Shown one piece after another: positions 9,547-15,659 of a stretch of 35,591 bases of DNA; position 1 is the first letter of the stretch, and every line of letters starts with the position of its first letter. Made by a program: the position numbers and the translations under genes. Source of the stretch: Bacteroidota bacterium (GTDB taxonomy: Bacteria > Bacteroidota > Bacteroidia > Chitinophagales > BACL12); contig JADJJZ010000010.1 of assembly GCA_016706255.1 (NCBI GenBank), positions 1 through 35,591 of the forward strand, written 5' to 3'. The notes beneath the pieces were generated by a model. The model saw only the letters and a program-made list of their open reading frames with translations. It was not told where the DNA came from and made no database searches.

Positions 9547-9682
9547 GCTTTTTATTATTAACTGTATATGAATTTTTAAATTTAATTTTGGATTACCTGA
9601 AATTTAATTAATTTAGGACTTGCGACACGATTCTTGCTTTAATTATTCAAGGTTAATTAATCACACTTTAAATTCATACCTT

Positions 9683-11233
9683 ATGAGAAATTTAATCTTT
9701 AACTTATCAATCTCATTCATTGTAATTTCTTTATTTACAAATTCAGTAGTTGCCTGTACTGCCGGGCTATCTCCGTCAGGATCAATTGCAATCTGTCAGG
9801 GGAGTTCAATTATCTTATCAGCTTCTCCGGTTGCTGCCGGTAATAGTTATTCCTGGTATAGGAACGGGATATTAATACCTGGGGCTGCATCTACATTGGT
9901 TGCAAAAAAAAATGGTGCTTACACTGTTAAAATTACTGATGCTTTTGGCTGTGTTGCGACTTCATCGCCAACAAATATCTTCGTTGAAGCAAAACCTGCA
10001 GCCAATATTACCTTCGCCGGAAATTTAAATATTTGTCCTGAAACGGAGTTTGAAACTTTAAATGCAAATTCAGGTTTAGGGTACACTTATCAATGGATTA
10101 AAAACGGGGTTAATATTGCAGGTGCTAATGCAACTTCTTATGATGCTACAACAGCAGGCAGTTATCGCGTAAGGGTTACAAATGCAATTGGTTGCTCAAG
10201 GAATTCGGCACCAGTTTCAATTACGGAAGGTTGTTCTATTCCATGCTCCAATCTACCTGAAGAGTATACTGAAGGTTTGGTTGCTTTTTATCCGTTTTGT
10301 GGTAATGGCAATGACGCGTCAGGTGCATTAGGTAATTCAGCGGTTTTTAATAATGCTATTCCATCTTCAGATAGGTTTGGAAACCCTTCAAGTGCCTACT
10401 ATTTTAATGGATTTGATACCTATATGATTGCAAATGCCAATAGTTTTCCAACAACATCTAGGACTGTAGTGTTTTATTTTAAATTAGATGACCTAATACA
10501 ACATCACGGAATTTTAGGATGGGGTGGGAACTCATGTGGGCAATCTTTTTTTATTTCCATGAATCAAACAGATTTGCCTAACCAATATATTGCAGAGGGG
10601 CATTGCTTAGTGAATTTAACCTCAACTTCTAATTCATACCCACCAAGCCTAGATTGGCATCAATTTGCGATTACAACTGGCGATGGTAGTACACAAATGT
10701 ATTTAAACGGTATATTGATTAATAATTTTGAGGGTGTTGACCACGATGGCACTTATAATTTAGGTAAAGATTTTGTTATTGGAGCGGTTCCAGCACCATT
10801 TGGTTCCGGTGCTTATACTGACGTAAATTTACAAATGTTTAAGGGGTATTTAGATGATGTTATTATCTACGACAGGGTTCTAACTTCTGAAGAAGTATTA
10901 GCATTATATAACTACTTTAGTATTGGTGAGAGGGAACAAAATGAAATTGAACTTGAGCTTTCAAGCAATCGTGAATTAGTAGTATATCCAAACCCGGTAA
11001 ATTTGCATAATGACAACCTTAATTTTGATATAAAAGGGATGGATTTAGATGGAATAACTGGTTGTCTAATTATGAATAATTTGGGACAAGTTGTGTATGC
11101 AAGTCAAGATAATATACCAATAACCAATGGTAGTATTACTTTGTCAAATATCAATCTTAGTGCCGGGCTATATCAAATTGAAATTAAGGTTACAGGTGAA
11201 ATATTTAATAATTCATTTGTAGTGATCGAATGA
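9683..11233 (+). CDS. T9SS-secreted Ig-like/LamG-domain surface protein
   Basis: 517 residues, one of the few long intact frames. I choose the ATG at 9683 rather than an upstream in-frame start because it places the signal peptide (NLIFNLSISFIVISLF) at the N-terminus. Two Ig-like/SprB-type repeats follow (about residues 30-110 and 110-185), each with W..NG and a closing Gly-Cys (AFGCVATSS, AIGCSRNSA). Residues about 200-415 form a LamG/concanavalin-like domain (EGLVAFYPFCGNGNDASG, YYFNGFDTY, YLDDVIIYDRVLTSEEV). The C-terminus is a type A T9SS sorting domain (LVVYPNPVNLHN to FVVIE). A cell-surface or secreted adhesin or glycan-binding role is likely. Confidence 0.9.
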   Translation: MRNLIFNLSISFIVISLFTNSVVACTAGLSPSGSIAICQGSSIILSASPVAAGNSYSWYRNGILIPGAASTLVAKKNGAYTVKITDAFGCVATSSPTNIFVEAKPAANITFAGNLNICPETEFETLNANSGLGYTYQWIKNGVNIAGANATSYDATTAGSYRVRVTNAIGCSRNSAPVSITEGCSIPCSNLPEEYTEGLVAFYPFCGNGNDASGALGNSAVFNNAIPSSDRFGNPSSAYYFNGFDTYMIANANSFPTTSRTVVFYFKLDDLIQHHGILGWGGNSCGQSFFISMNQTDLPNQYIAEGHCLVNLTSTSNSYPPSLDWHQFAITTGDGSTQMYLNGILINNFEGVDHDGTYNLGKDFVIGAVPAPFGSGAYTDVNLQMFKGYLDDVIIYDRVLTSEEVLALYNYFSIGEREQNEIELELSSNRELVVYPNPVNLHNDNLNFDIKGMDLDGITGCLIMNNLGQVVYASQDNIPITNGSITLSNINLSAGLYQIEIKVTGEIFNNSFVVIE

Positions 11234-11387
11234 TTTCAATCAATCAACTTTCAATCTCTAAAACTAAGATAATAATTCGATAATTTTATTTTCAATTTTG
11301 CTTTAAAATTAAGCAGTAAAAATCCCTGTTGTGTAAATAAATTTAAAGACTTTTACATGTAAATTTTATTTTTTCAAAAATTAATTT

Positions 11388-11395
11388 TATATTTG
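11388..11395 (+). promoter_or_regulatory. Bacteroidota -7 promoter box TATATTTG
   Basis: TATATTTG fits the Bacteroidota TAnnTTTG -7 element. A clear -33 TTTG is not obvious. The expected start site, 4-6 bases after the final G, falls at about 11399-11401, on the A of the leader-peptide ATG at 11400. The leader mRNA may therefore be leaderless. Confidence 0.55.
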
Positions 11396-11399
11396 TAGC

Positions 11400-11474
11400 A
11401 TGAAAAATTTAATTCTACATCAACAACACCATCAACTTCGTCAGCAAAGCGATGTATGGGGTTATTGTGTCTAG
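11400..11474 (+). CDS. His/Gln-rich attenuator leader peptide
   Basis: 24 codons from ATG 11400 to TAG 11472-11474. Codons 7-16 read HQQHHQLRQQ: three His (CAT, CAC, CAT) and five Gln (CAA x3, CAG, CAA) in ten codons. The final third carries single Trp, Tyr and Cys codons and physically contains segment 1 of the attenuator at 11454-11463. Ribosome progress therefore decides which RNA hairpin forms. By the logic of known amino-acid leader peptides (for example E. coli hisL), slow decoding at codons 7-12 would leave segment 1 free. The next genes downstream are tRNA-Gln and tRNA-His, cognate to the enriched codons. Not in any standard annotation because of its size; function inferred from the arrangement. 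Confidence 0.75.
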   Translation: MKNLILHQQHHQLRQQSDVWGYCV

Positions 11475-11528
11475 TGTATAAATACAAAGAAACTACAAAC
11501 CCCATACAGCAATGTATGGGGTTTTTTT
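11454..11528 (+). promoter_or_regulatory. Three-segment transcription attenuator
   Basis: Segment 1 is GTATGGGGTT at 11454-11463, inside the leader ORF. Segment 2 is AAACCCCATAC at 11497-11507. Segment 3 is GTATGGGGTTT at 11514-11524, followed by a T-run to 11528. Segments 1 and 3 are the same sequence, so segment 2 can pair with either one. 2:3 is an intrinsic terminator of 11 bp with a 6-base loop. 1:2 is an antiterminator of 10 bp. A ribosome that finishes at the TAG (11472) would cover much of segment 1 and permit termination; a stall in the early His/Gln codons would favour readthrough into the tRNA genes. Confidence 0.75.
11497..11528 (+). terminator. Intrinsic terminator of the attenuator
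   Basis: 11-bp perfect stem (AAACCCCATAC with GTATGGGGTTT), loop AGCAAT, and an uninterrupted T-run that overlaps the 3' arm and ends at 11528. It lies 22 bases after the leader stop codon and 131 bases before tRNA-Gln. Confidence 0.85.
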
Positions 11529-11532
11529 ATTT

Positions 11533-11569
11533 CACTGTGATTTGATATTGATAATATCAAATCACAGTG
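11533..11569. other. Perfect 17-bp hairpin between attenuator and tRNA genes
   Basis: CACTGTGATTTGATATT at 11533-11549, a GAT loop, then its exact reverse complement to 11569. No T-run follows, so it is not a standard intrinsic terminator on the plus strand. It could be a processing or transcript-stabilising hairpin, or a protein-binding palindrome just upstream of the tRNA pair. Confidence 0.7.
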
Positions 11570-11659
11570 CAGGAATATTATTGCATTTTCAAATACGAAT
11601 CATTATGAATTTGTGTTGCAGTATTTATAACGTTAGAAATTAAATTTCAAACATTAAAT

Positions 11660-11730
11660 TGCCCTTTCGTCTAACGGCAGGACAACAGCTTTTGGAGCTG
11701 TGTATCGAGGTTCGAATCCTTGAAGGGCAA
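11660..11730 (+). tRNA. tRNA-Gln (UUG)
   Basis: Acceptor TGCCCTT pairs with AAGGGCA, followed by an A discriminator. The anticodon arm is ACAGC-TTTTGGA-GCTGT, giving anticodon TTG. The T arm has TTCGAAT. CCA is not encoded, as is common in this phylum. It decodes CAA (and CAG by wobble), the Gln codons enriched in the leader peptide at 11400-11474. It lies 12 bases upstream of tRNA-His, so the two are probably co-transcribed. Confidence 0.95.
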
Positions 11731-11742
11731 CAATATTAATAT

Positions 11743-11815
11743 GGTGCTATTACGCTAACGGTAAGGCGGACTGCCTGTGGAGCAGTTGGTATCAGTTCGA
11801 TTCTGATATAGCACC
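11743..11815 (+). tRNA. tRNA-His (GUG)
   Basis: Acceptor GTGCTAT pairs with ATAGCAC. An extra G at 11743 (the -1 position) faces C73 at 11815, the hallmark identity pair of bacterial tRNA-His. The anticodon arm is ACTGC-CTGTGGA-GCAGT, giving GTG. The T loop is TTCGATT. CCA is not encoded. It decodes CAT and CAC, both used in the upstream leader peptide. Confidence 0.95.
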
Positions 11816-11908
11816 CATAAAAAGATGATTTCAATTTTGTTGTTTGAAATTTTAATCTATAGGGGATGCTTTTGAATATTCTCAATTTATAGTTGTATTT
11901 AACATTTT

Positions 11909-12106
11909 TCAATCAGCCTTCCCATCAAACCGCTTAATCCCTTCAAGCATCTTTCCCTTCTACCTCAACTCACTTTCGAAATCATTAGTTCTATCCTGCA
12001 GCGTAATCAGGTTACTTTTAAACCCTTCAATTTCGGTCCTGTTGGGTTTAACCTTTAAAAAAGCTTTGTTGAGCGCCTGTTTTGGTTTGAGCTGGGTCGG
12101 GAGCAT
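11909..12106 (-). pseudogene. Chimeric relic: restriction-methylase N-terminus fused in frame to HigA C-terminus
   Basis: One reading frame of 66 codons with a single internal TAG. Residues 1-43 repeat the type IIG/DUF7149-like block (LNKAFLKVKPNRTEIEGF, NLITLQDR) found broken at 8916-9085. This copy keeps the extra T that the first lacks. From about residue 42 it switches to the tail of the HigA antitoxin encoded at 14930-15247: NDFESELR*KGKMLEGIKRFDGKAD here, against NDFDIENELREKEK and IKRFDGKAA there. The plus-strand DNA around CAGCCTTCCCATCAAACCGC is shared with 14936-14957. The junction falls at the ND shared by both parents, which points to recombination at a short identity. It is probably not a functional protein. 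Confidence 0.7.
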
Positions 12107-12155
12107 GGATGGATATGGGTTTTGGGGAGTAAAGATAGGGGATTTGGGTTTCTAA
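11995..12155. repeat. Long direct repeat, copy B (partner at about 8970-9135)
   Basis: Same orientation and content as the copy at 8970-9135, including the stretch just upstream of the relic ATG that ends in GATAGGGGATTTGGGTT. Outside the repeat, 12156-12482 shows no gene; it is AT-rich leader for the following T9SS gene. Confidence 0.75.
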
Positions 12156-12482
12156 TCTAAAATACCACAGATAGTAACTTACATATTATCAGCTAAAGAA
12201 CAATTAGGTTGCCTGAACGTATGGTATTCAACTTTATCATCCACCGGAGGGGTAATTTAATTATTAAAATCACGAAAGAAATTATCAGCAACTCGGATGC
12301 AAAACCCCATCAACATTTTATGTGAAAGTCGCTTAAAAAAACCGGAAAATGCATTACCAGTTAATAAAATTCAACTATCTTTACTTAGTATCAGTGACTT
12401 TAAATTGGGTAAGTTATAATGTTTTTCTAATAACCCATTTGTTTTTGGTTTTAATTACAAAATAACAAAATAACCCTTTTGA

Positions 12483-13382
12483 ATGAAAAAACTATCCGGC
12501 TTTTTCGTATTAATTTGCTCCTTTTGCGGGCTGCAATCACAAACAAATATATACCATAAATTCCTTACAGAAGGTGCAGCATGGAGTGAACTGTTTATTA
12601 CCTACACTTTTGAATATGACAGCATAACTTATATTCAACATGAAGGCATATTCGGAGATAGTGTAATTGATGGAAAGTTATATTATAGAATGGGTTCATT
12701 TTTGATGAGGGAGGATACAATTAATAAAAAAGTTTATGCGCAGGAATTAGGTTTAGGATGGCCCGACACACTGCTTTATGATTTTAATTTAAATATTGGC
12801 GAATCTGCCGCACATTGCGCAGAGTTTTCAGTTGGAAATTTATTCCCCGATGCGGTGGTTACAAATATCGACTCGGTTTTAATTGGAACCTATAGAAAAA
12901 GATGGGAGATAAATGCTCCCCTTATTGAGAATGGTGATTCAATTACTTACTGGATAGAAGGGATAGGAAGCGACAATGGTATATACAACCCTTTTAGCTC
13001 ATGGTATTGGCCGGATATTAGAAGGCTGGTTTGTTACTCAGAAAATGAAAATGTCTTATATTCTGATCTTGAATTTTGGTATGACTGTTCAGAAGTTTTT
13101 GAAGACACATCGGATCAAATATTTGATAATGCATTTGAAAATTCGATTATTGTAAAACCGAACCCGGCTAACAAGTACCTTCAAATATCATTAGAATCAA
13201 ACCGCGCACTAAACCACTATGAATTCGCTGTCTTTAACATTGCGAAGCAGCTAGTTTTAAAAGATTCCATTAGCGGTCCTAATTTCACTTTAGATTGCTC
13301 TAATTTTCAAGAAGGATTGTATTTTCTTCTCTTATTTGACGGAGACAAAACGTATTGTAATAAGTTTATTGTAACGCATTAA
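12483..13382 (+). CDS. T9SS-secreted protein of unknown function, copy 1 of tandem pair
   Basis: 299 residues, intact. The signal peptide (MKKLSGFFVLICSFCGLQSQ) is followed by a beta-rich body with FEYDSITYIQHEGIFGDSVI, YYRMGSFLMREDTINKKVY and GWPDTLLYDFNLNIGESA. These are typical of Bacteroidota surface proteins whose body has no assigned role. A type A T9SS sorting domain ends the protein (IIVKPNPANKYLQISLE to NKFIVTH). A near-identical paralogue follows at 13606, and the 40 bases before each ATG are also similar (ACAAAATAACC), so the duplication included the 5' leader. Confidence 0.85.
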   Translation: MKKLSGFFVLICSFCGLQSQTNIYHKFLTEGAAWSELFITYTFEYDSITYIQHEGIFGDSVIDGKLYYRMGSFLMREDTINKKVYAQELGLGWPDTLLYDFNLNIGESAAHCAEFSVGNLFPDAVVTNIDSVLIGTYRKRWEINAPLIENGDSITYWIEGIGSDNGIYNPFSSWYWPDIRRLVCYSENENVLYSDLEFWYDCSEVFEDTSDQIFDNAFENSIIVKPNPANKYLQISLESNRALNHYEFAVFNIAKQLVLKDSISGPNFTLDCSNFQEGLYFLLLFDGDKTYCNKFIVTH

Positions 13383-13392
13383 AACTACATTT

Positions 13393-13554
13393 ATGAAAAC
13401 CGCTGTTCCACTGCTTACTTTTTTATTTTCAATTTTAATTGCTGGCAAAAGTGAAACTACTTTAGGACAATGCGCTAGCGGAGATTGGCGTATTATAGGT
13501 CCTACCGGTATGCCCGGCTATAATATTAGCTGTAAAATCATATTTCCCAAATAA
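13393..13554 (+). CDS. Short secreted ORF, probable truncated T9SS-type protein
   Basis: 53 residues from ATG 13393, starting 10 bases after the stop of the previous gene. A signal peptide (AVPLLTFLFSILIAGKSE) is followed by CASGDWRIIGPTGMPGYNIS, resembling the beginning of a longer repeat-containing secreted protein. It stops at 13552-13554. Lying between two paralogues, it is most likely the stub of a gene cut by the duplication, or a frameshifted start. Function unknown. Confidence 0.45.
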   Translation: MKTAVPLLTFLFSILIAGKSETTLGQCASGDWRIIGPTGMPGYNISCKIIFPK

Positions 13555-13605
13555 GACCAATTGTTTATTATTTTTAATTACAATAGAACAAAATAACCTT
13601 TTCGG

Positions 13606-14501
13606 ATGAAAAAACTATCCGGTTTTTTAGTATTAATTTGCTCCTTTTGCGGGTTGCAATCGCAAACAAATGTATACCATAAATTCCTTACCGAAGGTGC
13701 AGAATGGAGTGAACTAGTTATTTCTTACTCTTTTGAATATGACAGCATTACTTATATTCAACATGAAGGCATATTTGGAGACACAATAATTGATGGAAAA
13801 TTATATTATATTATGGGCTCATTTTTGATGCGTGAGGACACAATTAATAAAAAGGTTTATGCTCAGGAATTAGCTTTTGGATGGCCTGATACACTGCTTT
13901 ATGATTTTAATTTAAATATTGGCGAATCTGCCGCACATTGTGCAGAGTTCTCTGTAGCTAATTTATTTCCCGATGCGACAGTAACAAACATTGATTCTAT
14001 TTTCATCGGTAAATACAGAAAACGATGGGAAATAAAATATACCCCATTAGTTGAGGAGGGGACTCTGTTACTTACTGGATTGAAGGCATTGGAAGTGATA
14101 ACGGCATATTTACCCCTTATGGTTCATGGTATTGGCGGATATTAGGAGATTAATTTGTTATAAAGAAAATGATAGTGTATTGTTTTCTGACCTACAGTTT
14201 TATTATGATTGCGATGGTATTTTTTGAAGACACGAGTATAAATATTTTTGAAAATATTATTGAACCAACATTTGTTATTCAACCAAACCCAGCCGACAAG
14301 CTTACGCAAATCATTTTGCCAAATGAAAGTAACGTGATTAAACAATTGGCAGTTTTCAATGTAAAATCAGCTTGTTTTTGAAGGTAAATTTATTGAAGAT
14401 GAATTTAATATGAATTGCAGCGGCTTTTATCCCGAATTTATTTTATTGTAATTACAGAAGGCCAAAAAAAATACTATAACAAACTTGTTGTAACACATTA
14501 A
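13606..14501 (+). CDS. T9SS-secreted protein, copy 2 of tandem pair, frameshifted
   Basis: Paralogue of 12483-13382, about 80 percent identical over the first 150 residues (MKKLSGFLVLICSFCGLQSQ, HEGIFGDTIIDGKLYY). The frame is lost near 14060: the family sequence continues as SVTYWIEGIGSDNG in another frame, then again near 14140 and 14375. The T9SS domain is recognisable (FVIQPNPADKLTQIILP) and the last residues NKLVVTH end at 14499-14501, aligning with NKFIVTH of copy 1. Either a decaying duplicate or an intact gene with sequence errors. The recurring break pattern elsewhere favours errors, but a relic is possible. Confidence 0.7.
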
Positions 14502-14900
14502 ATTTTATATTTGAATATTAGGCTGAATACTGCTACTATATGATATTTAGTAATTTCCGTTGTAACAGATAGTTTCGGGTAATATTTACAAAAAAAATCA
14601 GTATTTTCACTAACAGTATTTTGAGATTTTACAAAGCGTATAATATCTGCATGCCTGTTGTTTTTTATTTTAGAACCGAGCACTTCTCCCATTGAAAAAT
14701 GGAATATGTGTATGTTTTGGAAAAATGTCTTTACAATATTTAGCTACATTTTTGGCTCTTTTTTCTGAAAGCTTTAAGTTAGATTTGATATTCCCAACCA
14801 AGTCGGCTACTTCACTTCAGCGCAAGCACTTTGGGTCTTCGATAGCAGTATCAATTTCGTTTACTTCGTACACGAAATGTCAGTTGACTAAATTGAATTA
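14498..14900 (-). pseudogene. Degenerate minus-strand coding remnant
   Basis: Reading leftwards from about 14900, the frames VYEVNEIDTAIEDPKC, SNLKLSEKRAKNVAKYCKD, then after a break MGEVLGSKIKNNRHADIIRF and VTTEITKYHIVAVFSLIF run to 14498. KLSEKRAKNVAKY followed by GE...K.NRHADI faintly recalls an OmpA C-terminal domain (LS..RA..V..YL ... GE..P...NRR.EI), but key residues do not line up well. I treat it as a decayed or error-laden gene of uncertain family lying just downstream of the HigA antitoxin on the same strand. Confidence 0.25.
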
Positions 14901-14929
14901 CTGTAATTTAAGAGTTTCACTATATATTT

Positions 14930-15247
14930 TCACGCAGCCTTCCCATCAAACCGCTTTATCCTTTTAATCATCTTCTCCTTCTCCCTCAACTCATTTTCAA
15001 TGTCAAAATCATTTTGTAGCCCCAACCAAAATTTTGCAGAGTTGCCGAAAAATTTGGAGAGGCGCAATGCAGTGTCGGCTGTAATTCTACGATTGCCTTT
15101 TATAATTTCAGAAATGCGTGTTTGCGGTATGGCAATTTCTTTCGAAAGTCGGTAAGCAGATATTTCTAGAGGAATTAAAAATTTCTCTGATAAGATTTTT
15201 CCAGGGTGAATATTTTTTAAGCGTTTCATTTTCTGTGAGTTTGTCAT
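14930..15247 (-). CDS. higA: HigA-family antitoxin (XRE helix-turn-helix), no HigB partner seen
   Basis: 105 residues, intact. IHPGKILSEKFLIPLEISA, then the helix-turn-helix LSKEIAIPQTRISEIIKGNR and ITADTALRLSKFFGNSAKFW are the standard HigA/VapA-type signature, with a C-terminal tail NELREKEKMIKRIKRFDG. It would repress its own promoter and neutralise HigB. In HigBA operons the toxin precedes the antitoxin, but 15248-15640 on this strand encodes nothing like HigB, so this is an orphan. I take ATG 15247; an in-frame ATG at 15229 is a possible alternative. A copy of its tail is fused to another relic at 11909. Confidence 0.85.
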   Translation of the reverse strand: MTNSQKMKRLKNIHPGKILSEKFLIPLEISAYRLSKEIAIPQTRISEIIKGNRRITADTALRLSKFFGNSAKFWLGLQNDFDIENELREKEKMIKRIKRFDGKAA

Positions 15248-15264
15248 ATAATGAAATTTGCATA

Positions 15265-15286
15265 CTAACGTTTAACGTTACTAACG
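15265..15286 (-). promoter_or_regulatory. Probable HigA operator
   Basis: Two AACGTT palindromes lie back to back (15267-15272 and 15274-15279) within three TAACG direct repeats (15266, 15273, 15282), 18-39 bases upstream of the higA ATG. Symmetric repeats at this position are typical of autorepressing XRE antitoxins. Confidence 0.5.
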
Positions 15287-15419
15287 CCAAAGGTAAGTAT
15301 AATTTTTTTTCAGCCTCAAACTTTATTTATGGCTTTATTTCATAATTCCGACGAGAATGCATCTTATATACCAGCATTTTGGAAAGTTATTAATAGTTAG
15401 AGTGGTGCCTTTTGAAGCG

Positions 15420-15560
15420 ACTTAGTAACAGTGTTCTGCTTCAGCCGCGTTAGGGGTTGTAGCGGAAACCCCGCAGACCGAGGAACGAGGGCGAGGAGTT
15501 GCAGCGGAAAACCCGGGGCGCGCACGGTAATTGACATCGGAGGGTGATTGATAATGCGCG
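15420..15560. other. GC-rich non-coding island
   Basis: About 140 bases with GC content far above the surroundings. It contains two similar stretches, GTAGCGGAAACCCCGCAG and GCAGCGGAAAACCCGGGG, about 55 bases apart. Open frames across it have no recognisable family. It fills the gap between higA and the first DUF4331 gene and looks like a repeat or a remnant of transferred DNA. Confidence 0.45.
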
Positions 15561-15659
15561 CCAACGCCCAAATCAAAAATACTTTTAAGGTTTTCCAATC
15601 CAACCACCCATTCCCCTCGTATATCAGCGAAATAAATTTTCTAACCTTAAATGTATTCT

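Noticed and set aside
11443..11528. CRISPR-like or simple repeat reading of the three GTATGGGG/CCCCATAC segments
   Set aside because: The arrangement is one leader ORF plus alternating complementary segments and a T-run, which fits an attenuator and not a repeat-spacer array.
11570..11659. Separate strong promoter for the tRNA pair
   Set aside because: TTGTGTTGCAGTATTTATAA near 11614 could be one, but it lacks a clear TAnnTTTG box, so I do not call it; this remains the main alternative to attenuator control.
15397..15607. Minus-strand frames over the GC-rich island as a possible HigB toxin
   Set aside because: Neither frame has the HigB pattern (an N-terminal F..K....F followed by G.W.I.F) and both lie in the GC-rich repeat-like stretch.
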